DNA of 64,000 bases from Limnohabitans sp. DM1 (GTDB lineage Bacteria > Pseudomonadota > Gammaproteobacteria > Burkholderiales > Burkholderiaceae_C), in NCBI RefSeq assembly GCF_001269385.1, contig NZ_CXOO01000014.1, forward strand, positions 124,171 to 188,170. The letters run 5' to 3'. The notes beneath the pieces were generated by a model. That model was not told the origin of the DNA. It saw only the letters and a program-made list of their open reading frames with translations, and made no database searches. Shown one piece after another: positions 54,901 through 64,000 of the stretch; positions within the stretch are counted from its first letter, which is position 1, and every line of letters begins with the position of its first letter. A program made the position numbers and the translations under genes.

Positions 54901-57900
54901 AGCAAGATGTCGGAACCTGCCATGCCATACAGGCTGTCGTCGCCCGAGCCGCCGGTCAGTTGATTGCTTTTCAAATCGCCTTCGAGCCAGTCATTGCCGG
55001 TACCACCGATCAGGTTTTCAATGCCTGAAAAGGTCTCGGTACTGCCTTGTTGACCTGCGGTGGCGTTGTTGGTGCCGCCTGTGGACAGACTCACCCGCAC
55101 CGGCGTATTGATGCCCTCATAGGTGACGACATCCACGCCGCTGTCGGACTCGGCGCTGCCACCAAAATACTGGTTCAACCCGTTGCCGGTGTTGCGCATG
55201 ACGTCATCACCCTCGCCGCCATAAAACACATCGCTGCCACCACCGCCCACCAGGGTGTCACCACCTGCATTGCCTGAAATGACGTTGTTGGCCGCATTGC
55301 CTTCGAGCTTGTCTTCAAAGTTGGTGCCGACCAGGTTTTCGATGTTGTTGAAGGTGTCGCCTTGGGCATCGCCCGCCGTCCCCCCCGTTAACAGGCTGAC
55401 TTCTACCTTGGCTGTGGCAAAGGCATAGGTGGCCGTGTCTATGCCATCACCGCCATCCAGTGCGTCCTGGCCCGCGCCGCCATTGAGCGTGTCGCTGCCC
55501 TCACCGCCCGCCAAGGCGTTGTCACCCGCATCCCCCGTCAACTCGTCGTTGTATCGGCTACCCACCACGCGCTCGATGGACTCCAATTGGTCGCCAGCAG
55601 CCGCACCGGCATTGTTTTCCTGGTTGGCCAGATTGATCACCACCTTGTCCAGGGCGTCGGAGTAATCGGCTGTGTCACTGCCATCGCCACCGAAGTAGAG
55701 GTCGCCACCGCCACGGCCGATCAGAACGTCGTCCCCCCTGCTGCCAGACAGCACGTTCGCGCCGACATTGCCTTCCAGAGTGTCGGCAAACGCAGAACCC
55801 GTCAGGTTTTCAATGCTGATCAGGACATCGCCCTGAGCATCACCAGTGTTGGAACTGGGCTGTGTCAAACTGGCTCTGACCCCTGAGGCAGCCCCCAGAT
55901 AGGCGGCCGTATCGACGCCTTCGCCACCGCTCAAAGTGTCTGCGCCAGCGCCACCCGTCAGGATGTCGTTGCCCTCACGACCGTAGAGTTTGTTGACCAG
56001 CTCATTGCCCGTCAGTTGGTCATCGAATTGAGAGCCAATGACCCCTTCAATGCTGATCAAAGTGTCGCCTCGGCCATCATCGCCCGCATTCAAACTGGCC
56101 TCAGCCAGGTTGACAGTGACTGAGCCCAGTGCGGTTTGGTAAGAGGCGATGTCCAAACCATCGCCCCCCGACAACAGGTCGGCGCCCACACCTCCGATGA
56201 GCGTGTCATCGCCTGCGTCGCCAAACAGCTGGTCTTTCCCGTCACCGCCATCCAACAGGTCATGGCCAGCGCCGCCCACCAAGGCATCATCTCCGACACC
56301 GCCTTGCAGCACGTCGTTGCCATCCCCACCGTCCAGGGTGTCTTGGCCGACCAGACCCATCAAGGTGTCGTGACCGGCGCCCCCTGTCAGGCGGTTGGAC
56401 TGCGTGTCGCCTGTCAGTTGATCATTGAACTGTCCGCCCAGCAAGTGCGCAATCCCGATCAGGACGTTGCCTGCTGCAGCGCCTGCGTTCTGGTTTGAAT
56501 CGGTTAATGAGACAAGGACATTTTGAAGGGCCGTTTCATACGACACGGTGTTTTCTTCTGCGGGCAGCAAATCCAGAGCATCGAGTGCAAGCCCACCCAC
56601 GAGGGTGTCCAGCCCCCCGCCGCCGGCCAAGGTGTCGTTGCCTTGGCCGCCCAACATCAGGTTGTTTTGTGCATCACCCAACAATTGGTCATGAAAATTT
56701 GAACCCACCACGTTTTGAATACGGGTGTAGGTGTCGCCCGAGGCTTCGCCTGCCTGACCAGCGCCCAAAGCCAAATTGACGATGACCGCGTCTTGCGCCA
56801 GTGCAAACGACACCGTGTTGTTGCCCCCCCCAGCGTCCATCACGTCAGCACCTGCGCCGCCGATCAGCAGATCATGGCCTGCGCCAGACATCAAGGTGTC
56901 ATCGCCCGAGCCGCCCAGCAGCGTGTTCTGGCCATCACCGGCATTGAGCAGGTCATTGTCCTCGCCACCTTCGAGCAGGTCGTTGCCGTTGCCTGCGCTC
57001 AAGGTGTCGTTGCCGACCCCGCCCACCAGCGAGTTGTCACCGCCACCCGCATTGAGCACATCATGGCCTTCGTCACCCGTCAGGGTGTCGTGGCCTGAGC
57101 CGGCATTCATGGTGTCATCACCCGCACCGCCCCAAAGGGTGTTCTGACCATCACCGGCATTGAGCGAGTCGTTGCCTTCGCCGCCCGCAAGTTTGTCGTT
57201 GCCGCTGCCTGCGCTCAAGCTGTCATTGCCGCCTCCCCCCACCAGTGAGTTGTCACCGCCACCTGCATTGAGCAGGTCATTGCCGGCACCACCGTCCAAG
57301 GTGTCATGGGCTGCGCCGCTGTTGAGGGTGTCATCGCCTGCACCGCCTGTGAGCAGATTGACGCCTTCGCCTGCATTCAAGAGGTCATTGCCAGCACCAC
57401 CGTCCAAGGTGTCACTGGCTGCGCCGCTGTTGAGGGTGTCATCGCCTGTGCCGCCCATGAGCAGATTGACGCCTTCGCCTGCATTCAAGAAGTCATTGCC
57501 TTCACCACCATCCAGCAGGTCGTTGCCTGTGCCGCCGATCAAGCTGTCATTGCCTGCCTCACCATACAGACTGTCATGACCCGCGCCGCCATCGACCACG
57601 TCATTGCCACCTTGGCCACGCACAATGTCATTGCCAAACCAGGCCTGGATGTTGTCGTCGGCATCCCGACCCGTGATGTTGTAGTTGAAACCATTGGCGG
57701 GCAGCTGAAGAATGGGGTTGCCATTGCCGTCCAGCTCATAAATCTGGTTGACCTCGTTGATGCTTTGGTATTGAAAGGTCAGGGTTTGGTCAACACCACT
57801 GATGGTCTTGCCCGTGGCATCCAGATATTGCACCAGCATCTGGAATGTGACTTTGGACACCTCACCCTCGGCCAGCTTCCAGGTCACGGGCAATTGCAAT

Positions 57901-58967
57901 TTCTGGTTTGCAGTGGACAAGGGCACAACAACGGTTGCAGCGTTGTTGATGTCCTGACCATTGAGCGTGAAACCCATGCGCTCAGGCAACTCTGCTGCGG
58001 CCGCTGACCCAAACGTGCTGAGCTGCACTTTCAAACTGGTGGCGTTGCTGGGCGCGTCCAGATTCAACAAGGCCGAGGCCCTGTCCGGATTGGTGTTTGC
58101 AGCAGGGGGTGCCACTGATGTGGCATTGGCCTGCACTTTGACCGCCAACTGCTGCATGCCCACCATCTTGTCGAAGGTGGTGGCCGCAAAGGTTTTGGTG
58201 CTGTCCGCCGTTTCAACACCGCTGACTTTGGGGTCCACGGCCCCCGTCAGGCTGGGGATTTTCAAAGCCGTCAGGTTGGAGGTGCTTTGGTTGTTGGTGG
58301 TGAACTCGGTGCCGGGCGAGGAGGCGGGGCGCAGCACCACAGGGTCGGCCAGGTTGTCCGCGAGTTTCAGGGGGATGATGGGCTGTTCGGCGACCGGGGA
58401 GTCCGACAACTTGGCGTTTTGCAAGGACTGCAGCAGCTGCGTCACTTCCTCGACCGCTGGCCCCTTTTGCGTGTCGTCGTCGCCCTTGCCCAAGTTCAGG
58501 CCTTGTCCACCTCGTGGCTCGTTGTTGACCAATGTGAGCTCTGTGGAGCTGATCCGAAAACTGGCGGCCTCTGAGGGTTTCATGACCCCCACTTGCTGAA
58601 GCAATTCGGAGACAGGCATTTGCTTGCCATTGCTGAAGATGACTTTTTGAATGGCGTTGGTGGTCGCCAAAAAAGCCCCTTCACGCAGCAAGATGCCGTC
58701 ACCGTTGTCCAGCAGCAGCAGCATGTCCAGATCAAGCACCTGCACGGATTTGACCTGACTGCTCGTGACAGCCACCTCAAAGCTGCTGGTGCCGTCAACT
58801 TCTTTGCTCTCGACCACCTTCACATTGCGCGGCCCTTGTTGGACGCTCACAGCTGTGGACGCAGGCGCATCGCTGACCACGGCGCCATCTGTCACAGGGC
58901 CTGGCGTGCTCGCTTGTGCCAAAAGTATCGGCAACATGGGGGCATGGGGTGTGAGTGGGGTGTCCAT
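51954..58967 (-). CDS. Large RTX repeat protein (2337 aa) inside the secretion operon
   Basis: Start at 58967 ([11 protein letters not shown]) with AGGG eight bases upstream; a TTG codon at 58988 is in frame but unlikely. Residues 1-430 are non-repetitive: a prefix-like part ([20 protein letters not shown]), a low-complexity linker and a beta-rich region. From about residue 440 the rest is RTX nonapeptides (GGAGNDTLxAG) arranged in modules of about 100-130 aa with the spacer pattern TALxxVxVxL...GDxLxSIExxxGSxFxDxLxGD. The end ([11 protein letters not shown]) is short, without a classic toxin domain. No hlyC-type acyltransferase is near, so a pore-forming RTX toxin is unlikely. It is likely a second T1SS substrate, such as a matrix protein, a partner of the adhesin or a surface-layer-like protein. 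Confidence 0.9.
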   Translation of the reverse strand: MDTPLTPHAPMLPILLAQASTPGPVTDGAVVSDAPASTAVSVQQGPRNVKVVESKEVDGTSSFEVAVTSSQVKSVQVLDLDMLLLLDNGDGILLREGAFLATTNAIQKVIFSNGKQMPVSELLQQVGVMKPSEAASFRISSTELTLVNNEPRGGQGLNLGKGDDDTQKGPAVEEVTQLLQSLQNAKLSDSPVAEQPIIPLKLADNLADPVVLRPASSPGTEFTTNNQSTSNLTALKIPSLTGAVDPKVSGVETADSTKTFAATTFDKMVGMQQLAVKVQANATSVAPPAANTNPDRASALLNLDAPSNATSLKVQLSTFGSAAAAELPERMGFTLNGQDINNAATVVVPLSTANQKLQLPVTWKLAEGEVSKVTFQMLVQYLDATGKTISGVDQTLTFQYQSINEVNQIYELDGNGNPILQLPANGFNYNITGRDADDNIQAWFGNDIVRGQGGNDVVDGGAGHDSLYGEAGNDSLIGGTGNDLLDGGEGNDFLNAGEGVNLLMGGTGDDTLNSGAASDTLDGGAGNDLLNAGEGVNLLTGGAGDDTLNSGAAHDTLDGGAGNDLLNAGGGDNSLVGGGGNDSLSAGSGNDKLAGGEGNDSLNAGDGQNTLWGGAGDDTMNAGSGHDTLTGDEGHDVLNAGGGDNSLVGGVGNDTLSAGNGNDLLEGGEDNDLLNAGDGQNTLLGGSGDDTLMSGAGHDLLIGGAGADVMDAGGGNNTVSFALAQDAVIVNLALGAGQAGEASGDTYTRIQNVVGSNFHDQLLGDAQNNLMLGGQGNDTLAGGGGLDTLVGGLALDALDLLPAEENTVSYETALQNVLVSLTDSNQNAGAAAGNVLIGIAHLLGGQFNDQLTGDTQSNRLTGGAGHDTLMGLVGQDTLDGGDGNDVLQGGVGDDALVGGAGHDLLDGGDGKDQLFGDAGDDTLIGGVGADLLSGGDGLDIASYQTALGSVTVNLAEASLNAGDDGRGDTLISIEGVIGSQFDDQLTGNELVNKLYGREGNDILTGGAGADTLSGGEGVDTAAYLGAASGVRASLTQPSSNTGDAQGDVLISIENLTGSAFADTLEGNVGANVLSGSRGDDVLIGRGGGDLYFGGDGSDTADYSDALDKVVINLANQENNAGAAAGDQLESIERVVGSRYNDELTGDAGDNALAGGEGSDTLNGGAGQDALDGGDGIDTATYAFATAKVEVSLLTGGTAGDAQGDTFNNIENLVGTNFEDKLEGNAANNVISGNAGGDTLVGGGGSDVFYGGEGDDVMRNTGNGLNQYFGGSAESDSGVDVVTYEGINTPVRVSLSTGGTNNATAGQQGSTETFSGIENLIGGTGNDWLEGDLKSNQLTGGSGDDSLYGMAGSDILLGGSGNDFLVGGAGNDLLNGGDGSDTVSYQNSDKALTIDMARTERGAGGLTDAVGDAFASIEVFVGSQFSDTFLASTASTWIRGGDTGATRVTDTVDYSASEISGDSLGVDVDLARDNQTSATVTVDGGRGVGGGAWEGGMAKGDSYDSIENIIGTKGHDVLAGDAQANKLEGGLGNDTLIGRGGHDTLDGGEGINTLNYAERTSHLLVNLGVVDGNGFVTVTLATGANAEVDLIKNIQNLVGGTGNDSLSGSAADNWLSGGAGNDSLMGLGGADTLDGDTGNDLLNGGDGNDSLMGGAGLDTLIGGAGADTLIGGTATDGSDTLNVASYETATVGVTASLIAPSSNTGDAQGDVYQSISGLRGSAFNDLLTGDAQDNTLDGGSGNDELDGRAGNDILVGGAGNDTFMGGEGADLMDGGVSDTTVPSVDVVTYANYTGATGLIIDLSNLLVGQGQGTDWAKGDVFSNIQKVIGTAKDDTFWAGSSPMAIDGGSDTQSGSNTVSFEASTSAGVSASLMATPGITLTGWAANKTYTNIQNLTGTTLADVLEGDAHNNVLSGGAGDDVFKGTLGNDTLIGGTGNDTADFSSVTSALNMSLVNGTVTGSGINTSLQSIEWLVGGSAADTLVGAAGNDILTGAGGADSYVGGDGTDFVNYERTGLTQGLTIRMDTVAGATSDAVGDTYAADIEGVIGTRFADNLYGRSTDEILQGGAGDDTLYGSLGADTLEGNSGTNTADYSASTAVNIDVSDSSAEQGGFAQGDQLSNIQSIVGSAFGDAMKAGATAMQFDGRGGNDTLIGGAGADRLDGGDGDDSLTGNAGNDILLAGKGVDTLSGGDGNDVLNFSDKNLTADQGSGGAGDDTFILGSSTGGSFVMDGGAGTDTLKLLDIGNTWSLDTTTIVDNKFIGFEKLDLSGNGNQNLTLTAQGIKALVDPGNSPLNLTLILDDGDTYSPGGDNTLAQGAGSFNLTGGGITAHVNIVYVT
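51990..57650 (-). repeat. RTX calcium-binding array of the 2337-aa protein
   Basis: Almost continuous GGxGxDxLxxG nonapeptides. The N-terminal half (56780-57640) is dense and regular; the C-terminal half has spacer modules between short RTX groups. Ca-dependent beta-roll folding outside the cell is expected. Confidence 0.92.
57303..57518 (-). repeat. 108-bp direct repeat within RTX array
   Basis: Two nearly identical 108-bp copies (36 codons, four RTX nonapeptides; anchor at 57311 and 57419), encoding [11 protein letters not shown](S/H)DTLDGG and NLL(M/T)GG. A recent in-frame duplication. Confidence 0.8.
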
Positions 58968-59024
58968 TTGTTTTTCCCTGAGAGTCAAATTTCAAGCAGT
59001 CGTCGCGAACCTGGCAGGCAGCCT

Positions 59025-60539
59025 TCAGCTGCTGGCACCCGATGGATTGCTGGTCGTCACTGGCTGCTGCCGCAGCTCTTGCACCAGCAAGCTCAGATGG
59101 CGCTCTTGCTGCGCACCTTGTTCATGCTGCAAAGCTTCGATTCGGCCAATCAGGCGATTGAGGATCTCGCCTTCTTCGCGCAAAGCCGATGCCAGTTGCG
59201 AGCTGTGCACATCATCTGTCGTGCGCTGGTGCACCATGAGTTCCTGGTGCTCGCGGATCACGCTGTCCAGGCTGACAAAACTGCTGCCCAGTGCATTGAG
59301 CGCTTGCTGGATGCCGCGCTGCTGGTCGGCCATGGCCTGACGCAATTGCACCAACTCCTGCCCCGATTGCTCTTGACGCAGCAACACTTCACTTTGCTGG
59401 GTCAGGGATTTGTTGAACTGACCATAGCTGGACTCCATGACCTGCAAGACCGATTCCAGACGATTTTGCTGGGTCACCAAGGCCGCAACAACTGCGTTTT
59501 CGCGGTAGGCCGCAGGGGTCACTTCGCGGGCGATTTCGCGCACGGCCTGCACCGTCAGGTTCAGGTTGTCGAGCATGGCATTTTGGCCTTGCTGGTTTTG
59601 TTTGAAGCCTTCGCTCAGTTCAGCCCAAAGCTGAACTTCGTTGCGCTCAATGCGTGCCGACAGTGTGCCCAGCGAGGTGATCAGATCGCGCACCCGGCGC
59701 TCGGACTGCTCCAAGGCCACCGTCAGCGCTTTCAAGATGGGTGACTGCTCAGCCACCACATTCAGACTGGCGGTCAGCTGGTCTTGCTTGTTTTCTGGGG
59801 CCGCGTGTGTGGTGAAGTCGGTCAGGTACACCAGGCGCGAGTGCATGGCCGCCACCAGTTCACTGGAGCAACGCTTTACCCCCACCATGAGCACGCTCAT
59901 GATGAGCGAGCCCAGCACGCCGAACAAAGATGCACTGAAGGCCACCCCCATGGATTTCATCGGCGAACTCAAGCGATCCACCAAGGTGCGCACTGCAGCG
60001 GCGGCATTGCCTGACTCCACCATGGTGAAGGCAGAGATCAGCTTGCCGATTTCTTCCAGCGCGCCCAGCAGGCCAATGAAGGTACCCAACAAGCCCAAGC
60101 CCACCATGGCGCCCGACAGAAACTGCGGCAAATACAGGCGCATGTTCTGACGCGATTCGAAGCGGTGCACCTCTGACTCCAGCGCGGCATGCTGCACATC
60201 ACTGATGGGCGCATTTTGCGTTTCCGCCAGGAACTCCAGCACGGTGCTGACGTCATAGCGTTCACCCAACACCATCTCACGCAGTGTTTCTTGCGATGCG
60301 CCGTCGCGCGCTTGTCGGAAAAACTTCTGAATGAATGCGCCCTCGCGATTCATGCGGTGCACGGCGTGCAGCATCATGCCCGCGCCCAGCGCCATGAGCA
60401 AGAAGATCAGGTAGTTGATCTGAGGGTGCGGATTGCCCCGCATGGTGCCTGCCACCTCTTGATAAAAGAAGACAAAGCCCAGCAGGACCAGCAAAATCGG
60501 CAGGCCAACAAAAAAGTAATAGGGTTTGAGTCGTTTCAT
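59025..60539 (-). CDS. MotA/TolQ/ExbB-like proton channel protein (SiiB-like)
   Basis: 504 aa; GAGG six bases before the ATG. Four hydrophobic helices: residues 8-28, 41-60, 143-165 and 200-221. The third carries GLGLLGTFIGLLGAL, the hallmark of the MotA/TolQ/ExbB family. From about 250 to the end is a long, charged, Gln-rich helical (coiled-coil) cytoplasmic region. In flagella and Tol/Exb systems these proteins form a proton-driven stator with a MotB/TolR/ExbD partner; in Salmonella SPI-4, SiiB plays this role with SiiA. The likely partner here is at 61942-62745, with the HlyD-like gene between. It is followed 57 bp later by the RTX gene. Confidence 0.88.
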   Translation of the reverse strand: MKRLKPYYFFVGLPILLVLLGFVFFYQEVAGTMRGNPHPQINYLIFLLMALGAGMMLHAVHRMNREGAFIQKFFRQARDGASQETLREMVLGERYDVSTVLEFLAETQNAPISDVQHAALESEVHRFESRQNMRLYLPQFLSGAMVGLGLLGTFIGLLGALEEIGKLISAFTMVESGNAAAAVRTLVDRLSSPMKSMGVAFSASLFGVLGSLIMSVLMVGVKRCSSELVAAMHSRLVYLTDFTTHAAPENKQDQLTASLNVVAEQSPILKALTVALEQSERRVRDLITSLGTLSARIERNEVQLWAELSEGFKQNQQGQNAMLDNLNLTVQAVREIAREVTPAAYRENAVVAALVTQQNRLESVLQVMESSYGQFNKSLTQQSEVLLRQEQSGQELVQLRQAMADQQRGIQQALNALGSSFVSLDSVIREHQELMVHQRTTDDVHSSQLASALREEGEILNRLIGRIEALQHEQGAQQERHLSLLVQELRQQPVTTSNPSGASS

Positions 60540-60606
60540 GGAGACCTCGGTTGCTTGAGTAATTGTTGGAAGTAAAAACTTAAAAATGCTCGGGGGCGGG
60601 TCGCCT

Positions 60607-61923
60607 TCAGGACGGCTCTCTCAGCGCCTGCGTGGCAAAGCGCATCAAGGGCGACACCACATAACTGAGCACACTGCGTTGACCGGCCACGATGTCGGCG
60701 CGCGCGGTCATGCCGGGCAAGATGACCTGCTCGGCCAAAGCACCTTTGGCCTGCCCCGTCTGAATCAACACGCGGTAATAACGCTGCCCGTTTTCGTCGG
60801 CCAAGGTGTCGGCACTGACTTCAGTCACTTGGCCCTCCAAAGCGCCGTAAATGGCGTAGTCATAGGCCCCAATCAGCACGCGGGTGGGCAGGCCTGCCCG
60901 CAGCCGCGCCCGATCGTCCGGCCGCACACGGGCTTCTACGGCCAAGGGGCCTTCGCTGGGGGTGATTTCCAGCACCACTTCGCCGGGACGAATCACGCCA
61001 CCCAAGGTGTTGAAATTGAGTTTGTTCACAAAACCGGCCACCGGGGCGCGCACGTCGTTACGGGCCTGGCGGTCGCTGTCGTTGCTCATATTGAGCTCAA
61101 AGCGCTGGATTTCAGCGCTGATTTGGGCCAGCTCGGCACGCGCTTCTGCGCGAAAGCGGGCTGTCGATTCGTTCAATCGGGACGATTGTTCTTCGATGGC
61201 CGCCTGCAGCCGGGGAATGGAGCTGGTGATGTCGCCTTGCGTGGTGCTCAGGCGCTGCAAGCGTCCCTGGGCGTCCAACCATTCCAGCTGGGATGCAGCA
61301 CCCTTTCGGTACAGCCCTTCGACCACGGCCAATTGCTTGCGGGCCACATCGACTTCGGTGGCCATGTTTTTCAGCCGGTTTTGCGCTTCGCTCAACTCGG
61401 ATTGGCGCTGGTTGATTTGCTGGCGCAAAGCACCCTGCTCGGCGCGGATCTTTTCTGCGCGTTCGCGAAACGCTGCACGCTCCAGGTCTTTTTGTGCGTC
61501 GGGCACATCAGCTGGAAATTCAGGCAAAGCAGCGCCCGTGGCTTCGGCCTTGAGTCGCGCTTGTTGGGACTTGAGGGTCACGATGCGGTTTCGCCCCTGC
61601 TCCACATCGGTATTGACCTGTGTGCCGGACAAGCTCAACAAAATGTCGCCTGCCTTGACGTTTTGACCTTCCCGGACCCGGATGTCGCGCACGATGCCGC
61701 CTTCGAGGTGCTGCACCAGTTGCGCCCGCGTGGAGGGGATGATGCGGCCTTCTGCGCGCACCACCCTGTCCACGGGCGCCCAGGCCGCCCAGATCAGCAA
61801 GAGCAGCAAGAACAAGGCCAAACTGAGTAACCAGCGGCGTTCGTGGCGTTCTGACAGCGACAAACGCAATGCAGCTTCACTCGGAGGCTGGTGCAGTTGC
61901 TGCCAAAGTTTGCGGAGTTTCAT
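60607..61923 (-). CDS. HlyD-family membrane fusion protein (LapC/SiiD-like)
   Basis: 438 aa. Short cytoplasmic N-terminus, one membrane helix (residues about 32-50), then a biotinyl-lipoyl half (VRAEGRIIPS..VQHLEGGIV), a long coiled-coil hairpin (about 110-310), the second lipoyl half (VRAPVAGFVNKLNFNTLGGVI) and a beta-barrel domain with the family end (LPGMTARADIVAGQRSVLSYVVSPL). Periplasmic adaptor joining the ABC exporter and the outer-membrane channel. It starts 18 bp after the stop of the MotB-like gene, and 67 bp separate it from the MotA-like gene. Confidence 0.95.
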   Translation of the reverse strand: MKLRKLWQQLHQPPSEAALRLSLSERHERRWLLSLALFLLLLLIWAAWAPVDRVVRAEGRIIPSTRAQLVQHLEGGIVRDIRVREGQNVKAGDILLSLSGTQVNTDVEQGRNRIVTLKSQQARLKAEATGAALPEFPADVPDAQKDLERAAFRERAEKIRAEQGALRQQINQRQSELSEAQNRLKNMATEVDVARKQLAVVEGLYRKGAASQLEWLDAQGRLQRLSTTQGDITSSIPRLQAAIEEQSSRLNESTARFRAEARAELAQISAEIQRFELNMSNDSDRQARNDVRAPVAGFVNKLNFNTLGGVIRPGEVVLEITPSEGPLAVEARVRPDDRARLRAGLPTRVLIGAYDYAIYGALEGQVTEVSADTLADENGQRYYRVLIQTGQAKGALAEQVILPGMTARADIVAGQRSVLSYVVSPLMRFATQALREPS

Positions 61924-61941
61924 GCGTCAGGCTCTGTGCAT

Positions 61942-62745
61942 TCAAGGGGCCACATTGACGGTGACGCGGGCGCTGTCTGCACCGGCTTGGACACTTTCCA
62001 TCACCCGCATCTGGATCAAATCACCGGGCGTTCCGGCCTGAATCAGGACATTGCGCACGGCCACTGCGCGGTAGTACCCCAAGCGAGAGGATTCGCTGAA
62101 GCCCTTGGGCGTGATGACGGTGATTTGCCAGCGGGTGGTTTTGATCGGCCCAAAGCTGTTCAAGCGCGTCACGACGCTCTTGGACTCTTCGTTGGACAGC
62201 GTGACCACTTTGGGATCAAAGTTGACGATCAAGCCCGCCCCCACTGTGTTGACGCTGGATTCACCTTTGGCCTCTTTCACCACTTCCTGCCTGGCTTGAA
62301 CCACTTCCATCTTGGGGGCGTTGTTGGGCACATTGTTGGCCGTAGTGCTGCTTTCTGTTTTGGCTGGCTGTTCTGCTTTGCTTGACTGATCAGTTTTGGC
62401 CATGCTGGGTGCGGCGGACGTGCTGGGGGCTGCCGTGCTGCTGGAAGTCGTGGTTGTGCTTTTTTGCAATGCCTCCAAGCTTTCCTTGAGTTTGGCATTT
62501 TCCATTTGCAGCTCTTGCAACCGCGCGGCATGCGTGTTGGGGTTGTCGTTGACGTATTGCACATCTTGCGGCACGGTACCTTCGCGCGGTGTGCCCTTGG
62601 TGGTTTCTTCCAACACAAAGCTCAGGATCACGATGCACATCACCGCGATCACGAACAGCAAATTGATCGCCAGGTTCGAGATGGCGTCCACATAACCGGG
62701 CCAAAAAATATCGGATGCGTCGTTCGAATCGGAGGAGCCAGCCAT
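61942..62745 (-). CDS. MotB/OmpA-like protein (SiiA-like)
   Basis: 267 aa. One membrane helix near the N-terminus (residues about 22-44), preceded by WPGYVDAISNL. Asp20 sits where MotB, TolR and ExbD have the proton-carrying aspartate. A coiled-coil piece (about 65-97) and a Ser/Thr/Ala-rich linker (98-150) follow. The C-terminal 100 residues look like an OmpA/MotB fold (GLIVNFDPKVVTLS...WQITVITP...RAVAVRNVLIQAG). The usual Asp of the peptidoglycan-binding loop is not obvious, only the Arg. Together with the MotA-like protein it should form a proton-conducting complex. It lies 36 bp after the outer-membrane gene. Confidence 0.85.
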   Translation of the reverse strand: MAGSSDSNDASDIFWPGYVDAISNLAINLLFVIAVMCIVILSFVLEETTKGTPREGTVPQDVQYVNDNPNTHAARLQELQMENAKLKESLEALQKSTTTTSSSTAAPSTSAAPSMAKTDQSSKAEQPAKTESSTTANNVPNNAPKMEVVQARQEVVKEAKGESSVNTVGAGLIVNFDPKVVTLSNEESKSVVTRLNSFGPIKTTRWQITVITPKGFSESSRLGYYRAVAVRNVLIQAGTPGDLIQMRVMESVQAGADSARVTVNVAP

Positions 62746-62781
62746 GGGTTAGCCTTTTTATTGGAAAAGAAAAATCAAAAA

Positions 62782-64000
62782 TCACTTCAACTGGATGCGG
62801 GCCTGCTCACGCAGGGTACTGAGTTGCCCCATGCTTTTGAGCAGTTGCGCCTGGGCCAGCATTTGCTGCCCCAAGGCTTGCGTCAGTTTCAGTCGGGCGT
62901 CATACAGGCTCTGGCTGGCATCAAGGGCTTCCAGCAACGAAGAAATGCGCCCCACCTTGAGTTGTTCGCGCACGGCTTCGGTCACACGGCGTGCCGCCTC
63001 TTGCTCTTGCTGCCCCAAGCTGATGCGCAAAGTGGCTGCCTGGAGCAAGGCGAAATCGGTGTCCACGTTTTGCGCCAGACGCTGCTCATTTTGTGCCAGC
63101 TTGCTTTGCAACTCGGACAAGTCTGCCGATGCTTCCTTGCCGGCAAAATACTCCTTGCCCCCCAAAGACAGCGCCCAGTTGACCACCACCAGCGCACGGG
63201 TGTCCTGGCGCGAGCCCATCACGCCCCCGTTGTTGGTGGCGCGGTCATCTTCCAGACTGGCCAGCACCGTGGGCGCTGCACGGCCGTATTGGGCGCGCAC
63301 CTGGGCCTTTTGAGCTTCCACTTCGGCACGCAGTGCCGTCAGCTCGGCATTGGCTTTCAAGGCCTTGTCCCGGATTTCGGCTTGCGTTCGGGGCAAGGCA
63401 GGCAGTTGGCTCAAAAAGGGCAGGTTCAGCAGTTGCGGTGAAAAACCCAACAGCCGCTCCAATTCGAGCAAACCGCCTTTGTAACTGGCCTGCTGCTCCA
63501 GCCGGGCCTGGCGCGCCGCCAGGACCCGTGAACGGGCACGTTCGAGCTCGGCCTGGCTGCTGGCCCCCGATTGCGAACGCTGGTCTTGGTAGTTAAGGAT
63601 GCTCGACAAATTGCTCAACAACTCGTCTGAGAAATTCAGCGTGATGCGACTGGTCGTGAGGTTGATCACGGCTTTGACCAGGTTCAGGGCAACTTCCTGC
63701 TCCATCGAAGCGCTGCGCAGCATGGCCGCGTCCAGCGTCAGTCCGCTGGCCTGCCAGGTTTGCCAAGCCGGGTAATTGACCAGTGGCTGGGTCACACGCA
63801 AGGACGTGTTTTTGTAATCGTGTCCGCTGTTGTTCAAGGTGGCCGTGGTGCTGTTTTCATTGCCCTTGGCGTAACGCGCTGAAAAAGAGGGCAACAAATC
63901 AGCACGACTTTTGGCGACGCGCTGACGTGAGCTTTCCTGGCGGGCCTTGACCGCCGTCAGCTCGGGGCTGAACTCCAGACCGGCCAACAGCAAGTCGGGC
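62782..64000 (-). CDS. TolC-like outer-membrane channel protein, N-terminus outside window
   Basis: At least 406 residues; the frame is open to the right edge, so the signal peptide and start lie beyond 64000. The visible part begins with the repeat-type FSPELTAVKARQESSRQRVAKSRADLLPSFSARY and has two long helical hairpins and beta-strand segments, as in TolC/LapE proteins (two outer-membrane efflux repeats). It should be the outer-membrane exit of the T1SS. It is the first visible gene of the row, so the promoter is probably beyond the window. Confidence 0.9.
   Translation of the reverse strand, partial: PDLLLAGLEFSPELTAVKARQESSRQRVAKSRADLLPSFSARYAKGNENSTTATLNNSGHDYKNTSLRVTQPLVNYPAWQTWQASGLTLDAAMLRSASMEQEVALNLVKAVINLTTSRITLNFSDELLSNLSSILNYQDQRSQSGASSQAELERARSRVLAARQARLEQQASYKGGLLELERLLGFSPQLLNLPFLSQLPALPRTQAEIRDKALKANAELTALRAEVEAQKAQVRAQYGRAAPTVLASLEDDRATNNGGVMGSRQDTRALVVVNWALSLGGKEYFAGKEASADLSELQSKLAQNEQRLAQNVDTDFALLQAATLRISLGQQEQEAARRVTEAVREQLKVGRISSLLEALDASQSLYDARLKLTQALGQQMLAQAQLLKSMGQLSTLREQARIQLK

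Noticed and set aside
51954-58967. Pore-forming RTX toxin
   Set aside because: No hydrophobic pore domain, no acylation lysine context and no hlyC-type gene nearby; the protein is almost all repeat.
59025-62745. Flagellar stator genes motA/motB
   Set aside because: The two genes are separated by the HlyD-like gene and embedded in a T1SS locus. The MotA-like protein has a long C-terminal coiled coil not found in MotA, and no other flagellar gene is visible.
60586-63441. Plus-strand open frames 60586-61830 and 62464-63441
   Set aside because: They are antisense to well-supported HlyD-like, MotB-like and TolC-like genes and show no family features.

Overview
The window is GC-rich, tightly packed, and reads as bacterial chromosome of betaproteobacterial type. 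The best guess is Burkholderiales, probably Comamonadaceae; this rests on codon use and gene style only. There are no rRNA, tRNA, IS, phage or CRISPR elements. Almost the whole window is one theme: very large repetitive surface or secreted proteins of the type I secretion (T1SS) class, plus the machine that exports them.

Left part (1-31289, minus strand): one uninterrupted reading frame of at least 10,429 codons that runs off the left edge. From the N-terminus it has a short non-Sec N-terminal module with a glycine/alanine-rich hydrophobic stretch, then roughly 90 immunoglobulin-like (Big-type) domains in nested higher-order repeats, then a long RTX (GGxGxD) region. Three adjacent units of about 2.37 kb (18451-25572) are nearly identical in DNA. 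About forty of the Ig domains carry a conserved CDSG-type cysteine motif, which is unusual for a T1SS substrate. Upstream lies an AT-rich non-coding region (31290-31597).

Middle part (31598-36403): a DUF599 membrane protein; a lipoprotein with 19 GGQT repeats and a trypsin-like protease domain; and a flavodoxin/WrbA-like protein plus a pirin, divergent from a LysR-type regulator.

Right part (36422-64000, minus strand): a compact gene row of about 27.6 kb read leftward. In order: TolC-like outer-membrane protein (cut by the right edge), MotB/OmpA-like protein, HlyD-like membrane fusion protein, MotA/TolQ/ExbB-like protein, a 2337-aa RTX protein, an ABC exporter ATPase whose start overlaps the end of the RTX gene, and a 4451-aa Ig-like/LamG/RTX adhesin. 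Combining a full T1SS, a giant Ig-repeat adhesin and a MotA/MotB-type proton-channel pair matches the logic of the Salmonella SPI-4 siiABCDEF system, with a different gene order and an extra RTX substrate. The likely picture is one exporter serving two or three giant substrates, with the MotAB-like pair using the proton motive force to control adhesin release or retention.
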